From positions 25,759 to 89,758 of the forward strand of contig NZ_BMIR01000016.1 in the NCBI RefSeq assembly GCF_014642655.1: a stretch of DNA of 64,000 nucleotides, in the 5' to 3' direction. Below are positions 16,345 to 25,315 of the stretch, in pieces. The first letter of the stretch is position 1. Each line of letters opens with the position of its first letter. Made by a program: the position numbers and the translations under genes. The DNA comes from Pullulanibacillus camelliae (GTDB taxonomy: Bacteria; Bacillota; Bacilli; Bacillales; Sporolactobacillaceae). The notes under the pieces were generated by a model. It ran no database searches. It saw nothing but the letters and a program-made list of their open reading frames with translations, and was not told where the DNA came from.

Positions 16345-17517
16345 TTATTCAACAGTTACGCGGTTTTTGGCAAAAAATTTGTCGATGGCAAAAGCCGCTG
16401 ATCCGAGCGCACAGGAGTAGACGCCGAGACTGGAAAATTTAAAGGTAACGTTTTGAAAGGGGAATAACCGCTGTTCCAATTCCTGTTCAATAGCGGCGCC
16501 GACCCAATTCTTAAGCATTGAAAGGCGATTGCCGAGTATAATGGCATTAGGGTTAAAGGTGTTGGCAATATTGACCATGCCGATGCCAAGGTATTCCCCG
16601 ATTTTATAAAAGAGCTCACAGACCTCATGATTCCCTTCATTCGCTTGTTGAATTAAATCCTCAAGATGAATATCTGTTTTACTTTGAAGGCTTGGTAAAG
16701 TCGCTGCCTCTTCTAAAAGTGCCTTTTCTGAAGCATAAAGCTCCCAACAGCCGCAATTTCCACAGCGACAAAGCTTGCCATTTGCATCAATAGTCATGTG
16801 CCCCATTTCTCCAGAACTCCCAAAGGCGCCTTTGAATAATTCATCATTGATAACGATGCCTGTACCGATACCGATGCCGGCACTAACATATATGAGATTC
16901 GCAATGTCCTTGCCTGCACCGTAGAGCTTTTCTCCATGTGCACCAGCGTTTGCTTCATTATTGACAGTGACAGGGATTTGGAAGCTGTTCTCAAGCTCCG
17001 TTTTCAAATCAATATGCTGCCAGCTGAGATGCGGGGCATATAAAATGCTTTCGGTATTATCGGTAATCCCTGGGACACCAATACCAATGCCGATAATACC
17101 ATAGGGGCTATCTGGAGTCTGCGCTTTTAAATCGGCAATCAACTCTTCAAGCAATTGAATCACGTCTTTTTCCTCAGATGTCGTCAATTCAATCTGTTTT
17201 TCGATAACAACATGACCATTTAAGTCAGTTAATACGGCTAAAATGTAATTCACACCAAGGTCAATGCCAATAGCGTACCCTGCGTTTTGATTAAAATAGA
17301 GGATGACCGGCCGTCTCCCACCTTTGGACTTTCCAGGTCCAGTTTCTCCGATCAAATGGTCTTTAATTAATTCAGCAACAAGCGATGATACTGTTGCTTT
17401 ATTTAACCCAGTTTGTTCCGAAATCTCTGCTCTTGAGATCGGTGCATGTTTCTGAATCGTCGTTAATACTATAGATTTATTGATTTTTTTTACTAAATTA
17501 AGATCGCCAGTTTTCAA
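16345..17517 (-). CDS. xylR: XylR, ROK family xylose repressor
   Basis: 390 residues. N-terminal winged helix with ISRAEISEQTGLNKATVSSLVAEL (~28-50), GKSKGGRRPV linker, ROK ATPase-fold core starting AIGIDLGVNY, sugar-site GEMGHMTI and the zinc motif CRCGNCGCWELYASEKAL. These closely match Bacillus XylR proteins as I recall them. The TTG start at 17517 has AGGTGA upstream and begins MKTGDLNLVKKINK as expected. It should repress without xylose; candidate operators are at 17635 and 21663. Its targets here include a transporter, xylA, and SPI/Gfo genes. Confidence 0.9.
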   Translation of the reverse strand: MKTGDLNLVKKINKSIVLTTIQKHAPISRAEISEQTGLNKATVSSLVAELIKDHLIGETGPGKSKGGRRPVILYFNQNAGYAIGIDLGVNYILAVLTDLNGHVVIEKQIELTTSEEKDVIQLLEELIADLKAQTPDSPYGIIGIGIGVPGITDNTESILYAPHLSWQHIDLKTELENSFQIPVTVNNEANAGAHGEKLYGAGKDIANLIYVSAGIGIGTGIVINDELFKGAFGSSGEMGHMTIDANGKLCRCGNCGCWELYASEKALLEEAATLPSLQSKTDIHLEDLIQQANEGNHEVCELFYKIGEYLGIGMVNIANTFNPNAIILGNRLSMLKNWVGAAIEQELEQRLFPFQNVTFKFSSLGVYSCALGSAAFAIDKFFAKNRVTVE

Positions 17518-17607
17518 TAGGTTTCACCTGATATTCTGTATAAAATAAGACAAGTAGACACTGTCGTTTGCTGATTCATGATGTCAAAATGTGTGGATTT
17601 TTAATTA

Positions 17608-17636
17608 TTGAAAATATTATGAACGTTTGTTATTGT
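17608..17636 (+). promoter_or_regulatory. Sigma-A promoter of the sugar ABC transporter operon
   Basis: TTGAAA at 17608-17613, 17-bp spacer, TATTGT at 17631-17636. The XylR-type operator overlaps the -10 and the expected start point. Confidence 0.65.
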
Positions 17637-17657
17637 TTGTTTAAACACTAAACAAAC
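17635..17657. promoter_or_regulatory. XylR operator 1
   Basis: GTTTGTTTA-N5-TAAACAAAC is a perfect 9-bp inverted repeat with a 5-bp centre. It resembles the known Bacillus xyl operator (arms TTAGTTTGTTT / AACAAACTAA). It is between xylR and the divergent transporter genes. Confidence 0.8.
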
Positions 17658-17703
17658 CTTGTATTCTTTTATTTATAAACGATTTTTATCTTTTTTGCAA
17701 ATT

Positions 17704-17717
17704 TGTAAGCGCTACCA
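17704..17717 (+). promoter_or_regulatory. cre site of the transporter operon
   Basis: TGTAAGCGCTACCA matches 13 of 14 cre positions and lies in the leader, about 60 bp after the predicted start point, a typical roadblock position for CcpA. Confidence 0.7.
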
Positions 17718-17828
17718 AAAAGGAGGTGAGTCATTCATTTGATGAACTGAAGGGCGGTGATGAAGCAGTTTAGGCTCCAGGCTATCGTTTGCTTTTCAAA
17801 TTTTTCAAAAGGTGGTGCAAACAGAAAG

Positions 17829-19106
17829 ATGATAAAAAAAGGGATAAGTGCATTAACGATTGTTCTTTTAGGACTTTCTCTTATTCTATCAGGTTGCTCG
17901 TCTTCTACAAGTGCTAAAAATCAAAAAGTGCTTACCATTTGGACCTTTACTGATGAAGCAAAGTACGCGGTAAAAGAGTTTAAGAAAAGATACCCTGACA
18001 TCAAAGTGAATCTTTTATTTATAACAAATGATAACTATGTACAAAAGCTTATTTCAGTTCTTCAAGCAGGGAAAAAAGTACCTGACGTATTTTTCGTTGA
18101 AAATACGTATTGGCCACAAATCAAGCAAATTCCTCTACTAGAAAATCTATCAAAAGCACCCTTTAATGCCACACAAATTACTGATCAACAGTTTCAATAT
18201 ATCCAAGATATCGAAAAAGATGAGAAGGGAAATGTAAAGGGCTTAGGCTATCAAGGGACACCAGGCGCTTTCTATTACCGCCGCGATTTGGCGAAGAAAT
18301 ATCTTGGGACGGATGATCCCGATGAAGTCAGCCAGAAGATTTCAAGCTGGGATAAAATCATGGCGATTGGTGAAAAGGTCGTGAAGGAAAGTGGCGGCAA
18401 GGTCCATGCCTTATCCAGCTGGAGTGATATTGATATCGTTCAAAGCTCCAACATTAAAAAGCCGTGGGTTGTTGATGGAAAGCTCGTCATCGATCAAGCG
18501 CGACGGGATGAACTGGATTTGACGAAAAAGGCTCGGGAAAAGAATGTCGAAGCAAAATATGAGTCATGGGGATCAGCGTGGACAGCATCCATGCAGGAGG
18601 GGACAGTCATGTTTTACGCGGAACCGACCTGGGGACTTCCTTATATTTTTGAATCCAATGCCCCTAAGACCTCTGGAAAATGGGGGTTGGCTAATGGTCC
18701 TAAAGCCTTTAGTAATGGCGGGACATTTATAGCCATGTATAGCAAAAGCCACCATAAAGACCTCGCTTGGAAGTTTATGAAATTTTATACCTCTGATCCA
18801 ACATTTTCTAAAAAATTAGCAAAAAGTCAACAGTATTTTCTAAGCAATAAAAAAATTGATGCGGAATTGGCGTCAGAGTTAACCTCTGACTTTTTAGCGG
18901 GGCAGAAGTACTTTGACTTTTTTGAAAAAGCTGGGGAAGCTGTTCCGTCTGCACCACAAACAAAATATGACAATGATATTAATAGCATTTGGAATTCTAA
19001 GATGAATGACTATTTGAATGGTCGAATCAAAACGAAGGCAAAGATGCTGAAGGAATTCCGAACAGAAGTCGGTCATGATTTTCCAGAAATAGACGCGAAT
19101 GAATAG
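17829..19106 (+). CDS. Sugar ABC transporter substrate-binding lipoprotein (CUT1)
   Basis: 425 residues. Signal peptide with lipobox LILSGC (Cys near residue 21), then the family-1 extracellular solute-binding fold: VLTIWTFTDEAKYAVKEF, VPDVFFVEN, GLGYQGTPGAFYYRRDLAKKYLG, GTFIAMYSKSHHKDLAWKFMKFY. Anchored outside the membrane, it delivers a sugar or oligosaccharide to the permeases that follow. ATG 17829 is chosen because it begins the signal peptide; the frame reaches up to 17757. Control by XylR suggests xylose, xylo-oligosaccharides or a similar pentose. Confidence 0.88.
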   Translation: MIKKGISALTIVLLGLSLILSGCSSSTSAKNQKVLTIWTFTDEAKYAVKEFKKRYPDIKVNLLFITNDNYVQKLISVLQAGKKVPDVFFVENTYWPQIKQIPLLENLSKAPFNATQITDQQFQYIQDIEKDEKGNVKGLGYQGTPGAFYYRRDLAKKYLGTDDPDEVSQKISSWDKIMAIGEKVVKESGGKVHALSSWSDIDIVQSSNIKKPWVVDGKLVIDQARRDELDLTKKAREKNVEAKYESWGSAWTASMQEGTVMFYAEPTWGLPYIFESNAPKTSGKWGLANGPKAFSNGGTFIAMYSKSHHKDLAWKFMKFYTSDPTFSKKLAKSQQYFLSNKKIDAELASELTSDFLAGQKYFDFFEKAGEAVPSAPQTKYDNDINSIWNSKMNDYLNGRIKTKAKMLKEFRTEVGHDFPEIDANE

Positions 19107-19152
19107 GAAAGCATAGCTCATGATAGTGAGTGATTCAAAAGGAGGCAGAAAG

Positions 19153-20055
19153 ATGTTCTCAAAGACACTTCGTAAAGATCATTATGGGTACTTATTTATT
19201 GCTCCGTTCTTTATCATCTTCGTCATTTTTGGATTATATCCGATTGTTTATTCCTTTTACTTGAGCTTGTGTAATTGGGATGGCTTTGGCAATCCTGTCA
19301 TCATAGGCTTTGAGAATTACCAAAGGCTTTTAGGAGATTATATGTTTTATAAATCCCTCTTCAATACGCTGTTTATTTGGGGGATATCGGTGATTCCACA
19401 ATTAACTGTGAGCCTGATTATAGCGGTGATTTTGCATGAAAAATTTATAAAAGGAAAAAGCATCTTTCGGGCGGTTTTTTTCTTTCCCAATATTGTTACA
19501 GCGGCATCGCTGGGATTACTGGTTGCTTTAATCTTCAGCTGGCAGACAGGCAGCTTTAATAATCTACTGATGAGTCTTGGCTTTATTCATGATCCAGTGA
19601 ATTGGCCGAGTAGACCGTATTTTATGCGCTTGCTCGTATCTGGCATTCTCTTTTGGCAGTATTTTGGCTACTCCATGATCATTTATATTGCTGGATTACA
19701 AGGGATTTCTCGGGATATTTTAGAGGCAGCTGAAATTGATGGGGCCTCCAAAACGCAAGTCTTTTTTAGAATTACTCTTCCTCTTTTAAGACCCATCATG
19801 ATCTTCCAAGTGGTGACGTCTATTATTGGTGGCATGCAAATTTTTGATCAACCTTATACACTAACCAATGGAACAGGTGACCCCAACAACTCCACACTGA
19901 CAACCGTGATGTATCTCTATAAAATTGCCTTCACTCGCTATCAATATGGTTACGGATCGGCAGTGGCTTTTGGTTTATTCATTATCATCGTGATCTTCTC
20001 AATCATTTCCTTTGTGCTAATGAATCGAAGAAGTAAGAGTGCGACTAGTCTATAA
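19153..20055 (+). CDS. Sugar ABC transporter permease, MalF type
   Basis: 300 residues, six hydrophobic segments. The cytoplasmic loop EAAEIDGASKTQVFFRITLPLLRP is the EAA motif that docks the ATPase. N-terminal HYGYLFIAPFFIIFVIFGLYP is typical of the first permease of CUT1 systems. AAAAGGAGG precedes ATG 19153. There is no ATP-binding gene in the operon, so a shared MsmX-type ATPase coded elsewhere is expected. Confidence 0.92.
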   Translation: MFSKTLRKDHYGYLFIAPFFIIFVIFGLYPIVYSFYLSLCNWDGFGNPVIIGFENYQRLLGDYMFYKSLFNTLFIWGISVIPQLTVSLIIAVILHEKFIKGKSIFRAVFFFPNIVTAASLGLLVALIFSWQTGSFNNLLMSLGFIHDPVNWPSRPYFMRLLVSGILFWQYFGYSMIIYIAGLQGISRDILEAAEIDGASKTQVFFRITLPLLRPIMIFQVVTSIIGGMQIFDQPYTLTNGTGDPNNSTLTTVMYLYKIAFTRYQYGYGSAVAFGLFIIIVIFSIISFVLMNRRSKSATSL

Positions 20056-20071
20056 GAAGGGAGCAAGACCT

Positions 20072-20947
20072 ATGGCGAATAATACGAGTGTAACCCCACT
20101 AACAGAAAAGACACTCACTCCAAGATCAAGGGTTAAATGGAGTCATGTGATTATCTACGTTTTGCTAATTGTGCTGGCGATTATCTGTGTCGTCCCATTC
20201 TATATTATGATCATTTATGGCACACATACAAATGCAGAAATTGCTTCAAAATTTATCTTTCTTCCAGGCCGTTCTCTGGTAGAAAACTATCAGTCGATGA
20301 TGGAGAACGTTAATATATGGAGAGGCTTTATGAATAGCTTGATTATTTCCTGTTGTTCAACAGCCTTAACACTTTACTTCGGGGCGCTTAATGCTTATGG
20401 CTTTGCCAAATTTAATTTCAAGGGAAATAAAATCTTATTCTGGTTTGTCTTAGCGACAATGATGGTGCCCCAGCAACTCGGACTTGTAGGGACCTTTAGA
20501 ATCATGTACCTCTTGCATCTTTTAGACACCTATGCCTCCCTTATCCTTCCTGCTGCGGCAAATGCCTTTGCAGTGTTTTTTGTCAAACAGTTTATCGATG
20601 GCACCATTCCCAATGAAATCATTGAATCGGCTCGTGTCGATGGTGCAGGAGAATTTAAAACCTTTAACCGCATTATCCTGCCAATGCTTGTACCTGCCCT
20701 TGCTGCTCTTGGAATCTTTTCATTCATTGGTTCATGGAATAACTTTATGGGGCCGCTTGTGTTGCTCTTTTCTAATGAAAAATATCCTCTCCCATTATTG
20801 GTACAGTTGCTACAAGGCTATTATGGCACCAACTATGGCGTTCAGTACCTTGGGGTGGCACTCTCTGTCCTGCCGATTATCATTGTATTTGCGATTTTTT
20901 CTAAACGAATCATTGGCAGTGTGGCTATTGGTGCCGTGAAGGGATAG
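20072..20947 (+). CDS. Sugar ABC transporter permease, MalG type
   Basis: 291 residues with six hydrophobic segments; IIESARVDGAGEFKTFNRIILPMLVPAL is the EAA loop, and the C-terminal half has FIGSWNNFMGPLVLL, as in MalG-like proteins. ATG 20072 follows AGAAGGGAG, 16 bp after the previous stop. It partners the permease at 19153 in the inner membrane. Confidence 0.92.
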   Translation: MANNTSVTPLTEKTLTPRSRVKWSHVIIYVLLIVLAIICVVPFYIMIIYGTHTNAEIASKFIFLPGRSLVENYQSMMENVNIWRGFMNSLIISCCSTALTLYFGALNAYGFAKFNFKGNKILFWFVLATMMVPQQLGLVGTFRIMYLLHLLDTYASLILPAAANAFAVFFVKQFIDGTIPNEIIESARVDGAGEFKTFNRIILPMLVPALAALGIFSFIGSWNNFMGPLVLLFSNEKYPLPLLVQLLQGYYGTNYGVQYLGVALSVLPIIIVFAIFSKRIIGSVAIGAVKG

Positions 20948-20971
20948 AGGTTAAAAAGGGAGGAACGTGCT

Positions 20972-21619
20972 GTGCAATTGAATGGCTTGATGAATGGTTT
21001 CTATCGTGCAGGAGAATGGGTGATCCGACTCGTCTACGCCAATTGTCTATGGCTGATATTTACTTTGTTAGGACTAGGACTCTTTGGCTTGATGCCGGCA
21101 ACCATTGCGCTCTTTAGCTTGTTAAGAAGGTGGATTATGGGTCATGAGGATGTCGCCCCCTTTCATCTCTTTAAACAGTGTTTTCGTCAGGAATTCTTTA
21201 AGGCAAACGGCATAGGTCTCCTATTTCTAGCTATAGGTTATATGCTTAGGATGGATATTCTTTATTTTAAATCATCTTCAGACGTTCTCTTCCAGCTCTT
21301 TCTTGTGCTCATGCTTGGTTTGGGGATTGTTTATTTTATCGTTTTACTTCACTTTTTTCCTGTCTATGTTCATTTTGATGTCCCCTTCCTTCACTACTTT
21401 AAATATGCCCTTATTATCGGTGTGACTCAATTATCGTCGACCTTGATGATGGTGATCGGTTCAATTGCTCTGTTCTGCCTGTATTGGTATTTTTCTGGGC
21501 TGATTCCACTTTTTTGTGTAAGCTTAGTGGCGTTAAATCTTATGTGGTTTAACCACCGTGCGGTAAAAAAAATCGAGTATGAACAAGCTGCCCGCGCCAT
21601 AAATATTAAAAATGAATAA
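20972..21619 (+). CDS. YesL family membrane protein (DUF624), copy 2
   Basis: 215 residues, a paralogue of the protein at 12208: NGFYRAGEWVIRLVYANCLWLIFTLLGLGLFGLMPATIALFSLLRRW and a similar five-segment hydropathy. GTG start at 20972 behind AAGGGAGG, 24 bp after the permease gene, so it is the fourth gene of the transporter operon. The co-occurrence supports a role linked to the transporter, such as assembly or sensing; no function is proven for the family. Confidence 0.85.
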   Translation: MQLNGLMNGFYRAGEWVIRLVYANCLWLIFTLLGLGLFGLMPATIALFSLLRRWIMGHEDVAPFHLFKQCFRQEFFKANGIGLLFLAIGYMLRMDILYFKSSSDVLFQLFLVLMLGLGIVYFIVLLHFFPVYVHFDVPFLHYFKYALIIGVTQLSSTLMMVIGSIALFCLYWYFSGLIPLFCVSLVALNLMWFNHRAVKKIEYEQAARAINIKNE

Positions 21620-21634
21620 ATTTTGGTGAAATGA

Positions 21635-21663
21635 TTGACAACGATTGAAAGATTAGTTAGACT
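21635..21663 (+). promoter_or_regulatory. Sigma-A promoter of the Gfo/xylA operon
   Basis: TTGACA at 21635-21640, 17-bp spacer, TAGACT at 21658-21663, directly abutting the second XylR-type operator. Confidence 0.7.
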
Positions 21664-21683
21664 TAGTTTAATTAATAAACTAA
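21663..21683. promoter_or_regulatory. XylR operator 2
   Basis: TTAGTTTA-N5-TAAACTAA, a perfect 8-bp inverted repeat with a 5-bp centre, same centre length and AGTTTA/TAAACT-type core as operator 1 and the Bacillus xyl operator. It covers the expected start point. Confidence 0.8.
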
Positions 21684-21767
21684 TAGAAGGTGGTAGTCTA
21701 AAGGTAACTAGTTTGAAGGGCCAGGACGGTAAATGTCAAGGAATGAGAATCCCGCAATGATAGAAAA

Positions 21768-21781
21768 TGTAACCGCTTTTC
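21768..21781 (+). promoter_or_regulatory. cre-like site in leader
   Basis: TGTAACCGCTTTTC matches 12 of 14 cre positions, about 95 bp after the predicted start point and 26 bp before the Gfo start. Confidence 0.45.
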
Positions 21782-21806
21782 TAATTTAGAAAACAAGGGT
21801 GGGGCA

Positions 21807-22928
21807 ATGATGAAAAAAGTGAAGGTTGGAATCGTTGGCTGTGGAAATATTAGCTCGATTTATTTTCAAGCCGGCAAGACGTTTGACGTTTTTGATGTGG
21901 TGGCTTGCGCGGATTTAGATAGTGATCGAGCTAGAGGGCGTGCTGAAGAATATGGCATTCCGAAAGCCTGTACAGTAGAACAGCTTCTTGAGGATCCTGA
22001 AATAGACATTGTTGTGAATTTGACCATTCCAAAAGCCCATGCCAAGGTTGCTTGTGCTGCACTGGAGGCAGGTAAGCATGTCTATGGGGAAAAACCCCTG
22101 TCAGTATCACGTGAAGATGGGTTAAGAATGCTAGCGTTGGCAGAGGAAAAAGGATTGCGGGTGGGCAACGCTCCTGACACTTTTTTAGGTGGAGGATTAC
22201 AAACCTCTCGTAAACTCATCGATGACGGCTGGATTGGGGAACCCGTTGCTGCCACTGCCTTCATGATGGGGCATGGACATGAAAGCTGGCATCCTGACCC
22301 TGCCTTTTACTATCAAACAGGTGGAGGCCCCATGTTTGATATGGGTCCTTACTATATTACAGCATTGATCTCATTAATCGGAAATGTCAAGCGTGTGACA
22401 GGGTCCGCACGGATCACCTTCCCTGAACGGACCGTTACCAGTGAACCTAAGTATGGGGAAACCATTCAGGTCGAGACACCCACACATATCGCAGGTATTC
22501 TGGATTTTAACAATGGTGCGGTTGGAACAATGATCACAAGCTTTGATGTGTGGCATCATCAGTTACCCTTCATTGAAGTCTATGGGACAGAGGGCAGCAT
22601 GCGGGTCCCTGATCCAAACACCTTTGGTGGGCCGGTGCAAGTGCGCAGGCATGATGCTAAGGAATGGTCCGAGGTACCTCTCACACATGGGTTTACTGAA
22701 AATAGTCGAGGCTTAGGTCTTGCTGACATGGCCTATGCCATACAGACAGGACGTCAGCATCGGGCCAATGGTCGGCTATCTTACCATGTATTAGATATAA
22801 TGCACGGTTTCCATGATGCCTCTGAACAAGGGCAGCATGTTCTCTTGGAAAGTCAATGTGACAGACCGGAACCGCTACCGATGGGCATCAATGTGCATAC
22901 CATCGATCGTTTATTAAAGGGTGAATAA
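21807..22928 (+). CDS. Gfo/Idh/MocA family dehydrogenase (Gfo-3)
   Basis: 373 residues. [17 protein letters not shown] is the NAD(P) motif, [15 protein letters not shown] has the EKP lysine, and [21 protein letters not shown] is the catalytic helix with Asp and Tyr (in place of His). Start ATG 21807 or 21810, GGGTGGGG upstream. The [14 protein letters not shown] and [26 protein letters not shown] segments place it in a different branch from Gfo-1 and Gfo-2. It is first in the XylR-operator-controlled operon, with a repeat B copy separating it from the next genes. Confidence 0.87.
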   Translation: MMKKVKVGIVGCGNISSIYFQAGKTFDVFDVVACADLDSDRARGRAEEYGIPKACTVEQLLEDPEIDIVVNLTIPKAHAKVACAALEAGKHVYGEKPLSVSREDGLRMLALAEEKGLRVGNAPDTFLGGGLQTSRKLIDDGWIGEPVAATAFMMGHGHESWHPDPAFYYQTGGGPMFDMGPYYITALISLIGNVKRVTGSARITFPERTVTSEPKYGETIQVETPTHIAGILDFNNGAVGTMITSFDVWHHQLPFIEVYGTEGSMRVPDPNTFGGPVQVRRHDAKEWSEVPLTHGFTENSRGLGLADMAYAIQTGRQHRANGRLSYHVLDIMHGFHDASEQGQHVLLESQCDRPEPLPMGINVHTIDRLLKGE

Positions 22929-22940
22929 CGCTTATTTTTT

Positions 22941-23100
22941 ACTATCAGAATTTATAACTTCGCTAACGCTCATGAAGGAAGAGAGTATAAGTGTAACTTT
23001 GACTTTCGTTCGCCACCTGAGGCTTGCGGGCAACCTAAGTGTGTGATTTGCAAAAATCACATCAGGAGTACCGGCGAAGTGGTGCAAGTCAAGTTTTCTA
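22941..23100. repeat. Family B dispersed repeat, copy 1 (160 bp)
   Basis: Starts ACTATCAGAA and ends CAAGTTTTCTA. It contains the perfect hairpin TGTGATTT-GCAA-AAATCACA and the distant complementary pair ACTTCGC / GCGAAGT. Near-identical to copies at 29258 and 46251. It is inserted between Gfo-3 and SPI-5. Confidence 0.9.
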
Positions 23101-23158
23101 ACCAATATCACCATGATTAACTTCAGTGTTCAGAAAATGAATAGAGGAGTGAACTGTA

Positions 23159-24127
23159 ATGAAATTGGGTGTATTTGCAGTATTATTTGGTGATCGTTCA
23201 TTGGAAGAAGCCTTGGACATCATTGCGGAGCAAGGATTGGAAACGGTAGAAATTGGGACAGGGGGCTATCCTGGAGATGGCCATTGCCGTCCTGCAGAAC
23301 TCTTGGGGAATGAGGCCAAGCTTCATGCCTTTAAGGAAGCAGTGAGCAGTCGTGGTTTAGAAATCAGTGCACTTAGCTGTCATGGCAACCCATTGCATCC
23401 AAATTCGGAGACAGCATCACGTCACCATCAACAATTCCAGGATACTGTGAGACTGGCAGAAAAATTAGGTGTCGATACGGTCATCACTTTTTCAGGCTGC
23501 CCAGGTGAATCGGAGTTCTCTCAGTTTCCGGCATGGGTTACCTGTCCTTGGCCAGAGGATCATCTTGAAGTATTGAAGTGGCAGTGGGAAGAAAAAGTCA
23601 TTCCTTATTGGAAAGAGCAAAGTGAATTTTTACGTCAGCATGGGGTTAGAGTAGCGATTGAGCCGCATCCTGGATTTGTGGTTTATAATACCGAAACGGC
23701 TCTGCGCCTACGCGCGGCATGTGGGGATAATATCGGTGTGAATTTTGATCCAAGTCATTTGTTTTGGCAAAATATGGACCCAATTGTTGGCATAAAAGAA
23801 ATAGCCAAACATGGCGCTCTCTATCATTTTCATGCGAAGGATACCAATATAGATGATCAGAATACAGCTGCTAACGGTGTCCTAGATACCAAGCCTTATA
23901 GTGACGAGCTCCACCGTTCTTGGATATTTCGCTCCATTGGCTATGGACACGGTGAAGAAACCTGGAGAAAGATTATCAGTGCGCTTCAACTTGTGGGTTA
24001 TGAAGGCGCTATTAGCATAGAACATGAGGATAGCCTGATGTCTGTAGAGGAGGGCTTTCAAAAAGGCGTTGCTTTACTCCAAAATGCACTTATTAAGGAT
24101 AAAGTAGGTGAGATGTGGTGGGCGTAA
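23159..24127 (+). CDS. Sugar phosphate isomerase/epimerase-like TIM barrel (SPI-5)
   Basis: 322 residues, longer than the other SPI proteins here. Motifs: LSCHGNPLHPN, VRVAIEPHPGFVVYN, GVNFDPSHLFWQNMDP, YHFHAKDTN and ISIEHEDSLMSVEEG, a complete E-D-H-E metal set. GAGGAGTG precedes the ATG. The next Gfo/Idh gene overlaps its 3' end by about 13 bases, so the two are translationally coupled. This SPI-Gfo fusion-like arrangement next to ThuA and XylA suggests one pathway; the substrate is unknown. Confidence 0.85.
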   Translation: MKLGVFAVLFGDRSLEEALDIIAEQGLETVEIGTGGYPGDGHCRPAELLGNEAKLHAFKEAVSSRGLEISALSCHGNPLHPNSETASRHHQQFQDTVRLAEKLGVDTVITFSGCPGESEFSQFPAWVTCPWPEDHLEVLKWQWEEKVIPYWKEQSEFLRQHGVRVAIEPHPGFVVYNTETALRLRAACGDNIGVNFDPSHLFWQNMDPIVGIKEIAKHGALYHFHAKDTNIDDQNTAANGVLDTKPYSDELHRSWIFRSIGYGHGEETWRKIISALQLVGYEGAISIEHEDSLMSVEEGFQKGVALLQNALIKDKVGEMWWA

Positions 24128-25284
24128 AGCAAAAGGAAGTAAGAATTGGTATGATTGGCTATCAATTCATGGGCAAGATGCATAGTCATGCCTACAGAGA
24201 TCTCCCTTTCTTTTTTGATACAGAAGCCCGGCCCGTCCTTCAAGCGGTTGCCGGACGAAATGAAGCAGCGGTGAAGCAGGCGGCTGAGAAAATGGGCTGG
24301 GCATCCTATGAAACGGATTGGCGCCGGTTAATCGAACGCGACGATATCGATGTCATTGATATCGTCACGCCAAATCATACCCATGCTGACATGGCGATTG
24401 CTGCGGCTGAAGCGGGCAAGCATATCATCATAGAAAAACCGCTTGCTTTGACCGTTGAACAGGCAGAGAGAATGGCTGAAGCCGTTAAAAGGAACAATGT
24501 CGTTCATATGATCTGCCATAATTATCGCTTTGCACCAGCTGTTCAATATGCGAAAAAGCTTATACAGGATGGTGTACTCGGACGGCTCTATCATTTTCGC
24601 GGGAATTACTTGCAAGATTTTATTATTGATCCTGCCTTTCCTCTGGTTTGGCGCTTAAAAAAGGAGGTGTCAGGATCTGGGGCACTTGGCGATATCGCAG
24701 CCCATAGCATTGATTTAGCGCGTTTTCTTGTTGGCGATATCCACGAGGTGGTGGGCACAATGGAAACCTTTATAAAGAAAAGACCCATCGGTGAAATGGT
24801 TGGGGGCTTGAGTGCCAAGGTCGATAGTGATCAAATGGGCGAGGTGACAGTAGATGATGCAGTTGCTTTTCTAGCACGCTTCGAGAATGGAACGGTCGCT
24901 ACCTTTGAAGCCACGCGATTTGCCGCTGGAAATCGCAATAAAAATACATTTGAAATCAATGGAGAAAAAGGCTCGATTCGCTGGGACATGGAGAATATGA
25001 ACAACTTAGAGGTTTACTTGACTGAAGATGCCCCAGGACTTCAAGGCTTTCGTTTAATTAATTGTACAGAAGACATTCATCCTTATGCCGGGGCCTATTG
25101 GCCTCCAGGACACATCATTGGCTATGAGCATACCTTTATTCATTTAATCTATGAATTTATGAAAGGTGTGACAAGTGGAGAAAGCCCACGCCCCAATTTT
25201 GAGGATGGAGTCAAAAATCAAAAGATACTGGCTGCAGTTGAGACATCTGCCCAAACCAAACAATGGGTTACTATCGATTATTAA
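24115..25284 (+). CDS. Gfo/Idh/MocA family dehydrogenase (Gfo-4)
   Basis: 389 residues. IGMIGYQFMGKMHSHAY is the NAD(P) motif, HIIIEKPLALTVEQAE the EKP motif, and GSGALGDIAAHSIDLARFL the catalytic helix with Asp and His. Starts at GTG 24115 or 24118 (AGGTGAG upstream), inside the end of SPI-5. A long insertion around KKRPIGEMVGGLSAKVDSDQMGEVTVDD is typical of one large subgroup of the family. Confidence 0.87.
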   Translation: MVGVKQKEVRIGMIGYQFMGKMHSHAYRDLPFFFDTEARPVLQAVAGRNEAAVKQAAEKMGWASYETDWRRLIERDDIDVIDIVTPNHTHADMAIAAAEAGKHIIIEKPLALTVEQAERMAEAVKRNNVVHMICHNYRFAPAVQYAKKLIQDGVLGRLYHFRGNYLQDFIIDPAFPLVWRLKKEVSGSGALGDIAAHSIDLARFLVGDIHEVVGTMETFIKKRPIGEMVGGLSAKVDSDQMGEVTVDDAVAFLARFENGTVATFEATRFAAGNRNKNTFEINGEKGSIRWDMENMNNLEVYLTEDAPGLQGFRLINCTEDIHPYAGAYWPPGHIIGYEHTFIHLIYEFMKGVTSGESPRPNFEDGVKNQKILAAVETSAQTKQWVTIDY

Positions 25285-25315
25285 AGAACAGTCAGCTTAT
25301 AAAAGGAGGGAAATA

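Noticed and set aside
22932..23114. Minus-strand frame reading LHHFAGTPDVIFANHTLRLP in repeat B
   Set aside because: The same peptide recurs only because the repeat recurs (also at 29262 and 46199); the frame is broken in other copies and the conserved feature is the hairpin.
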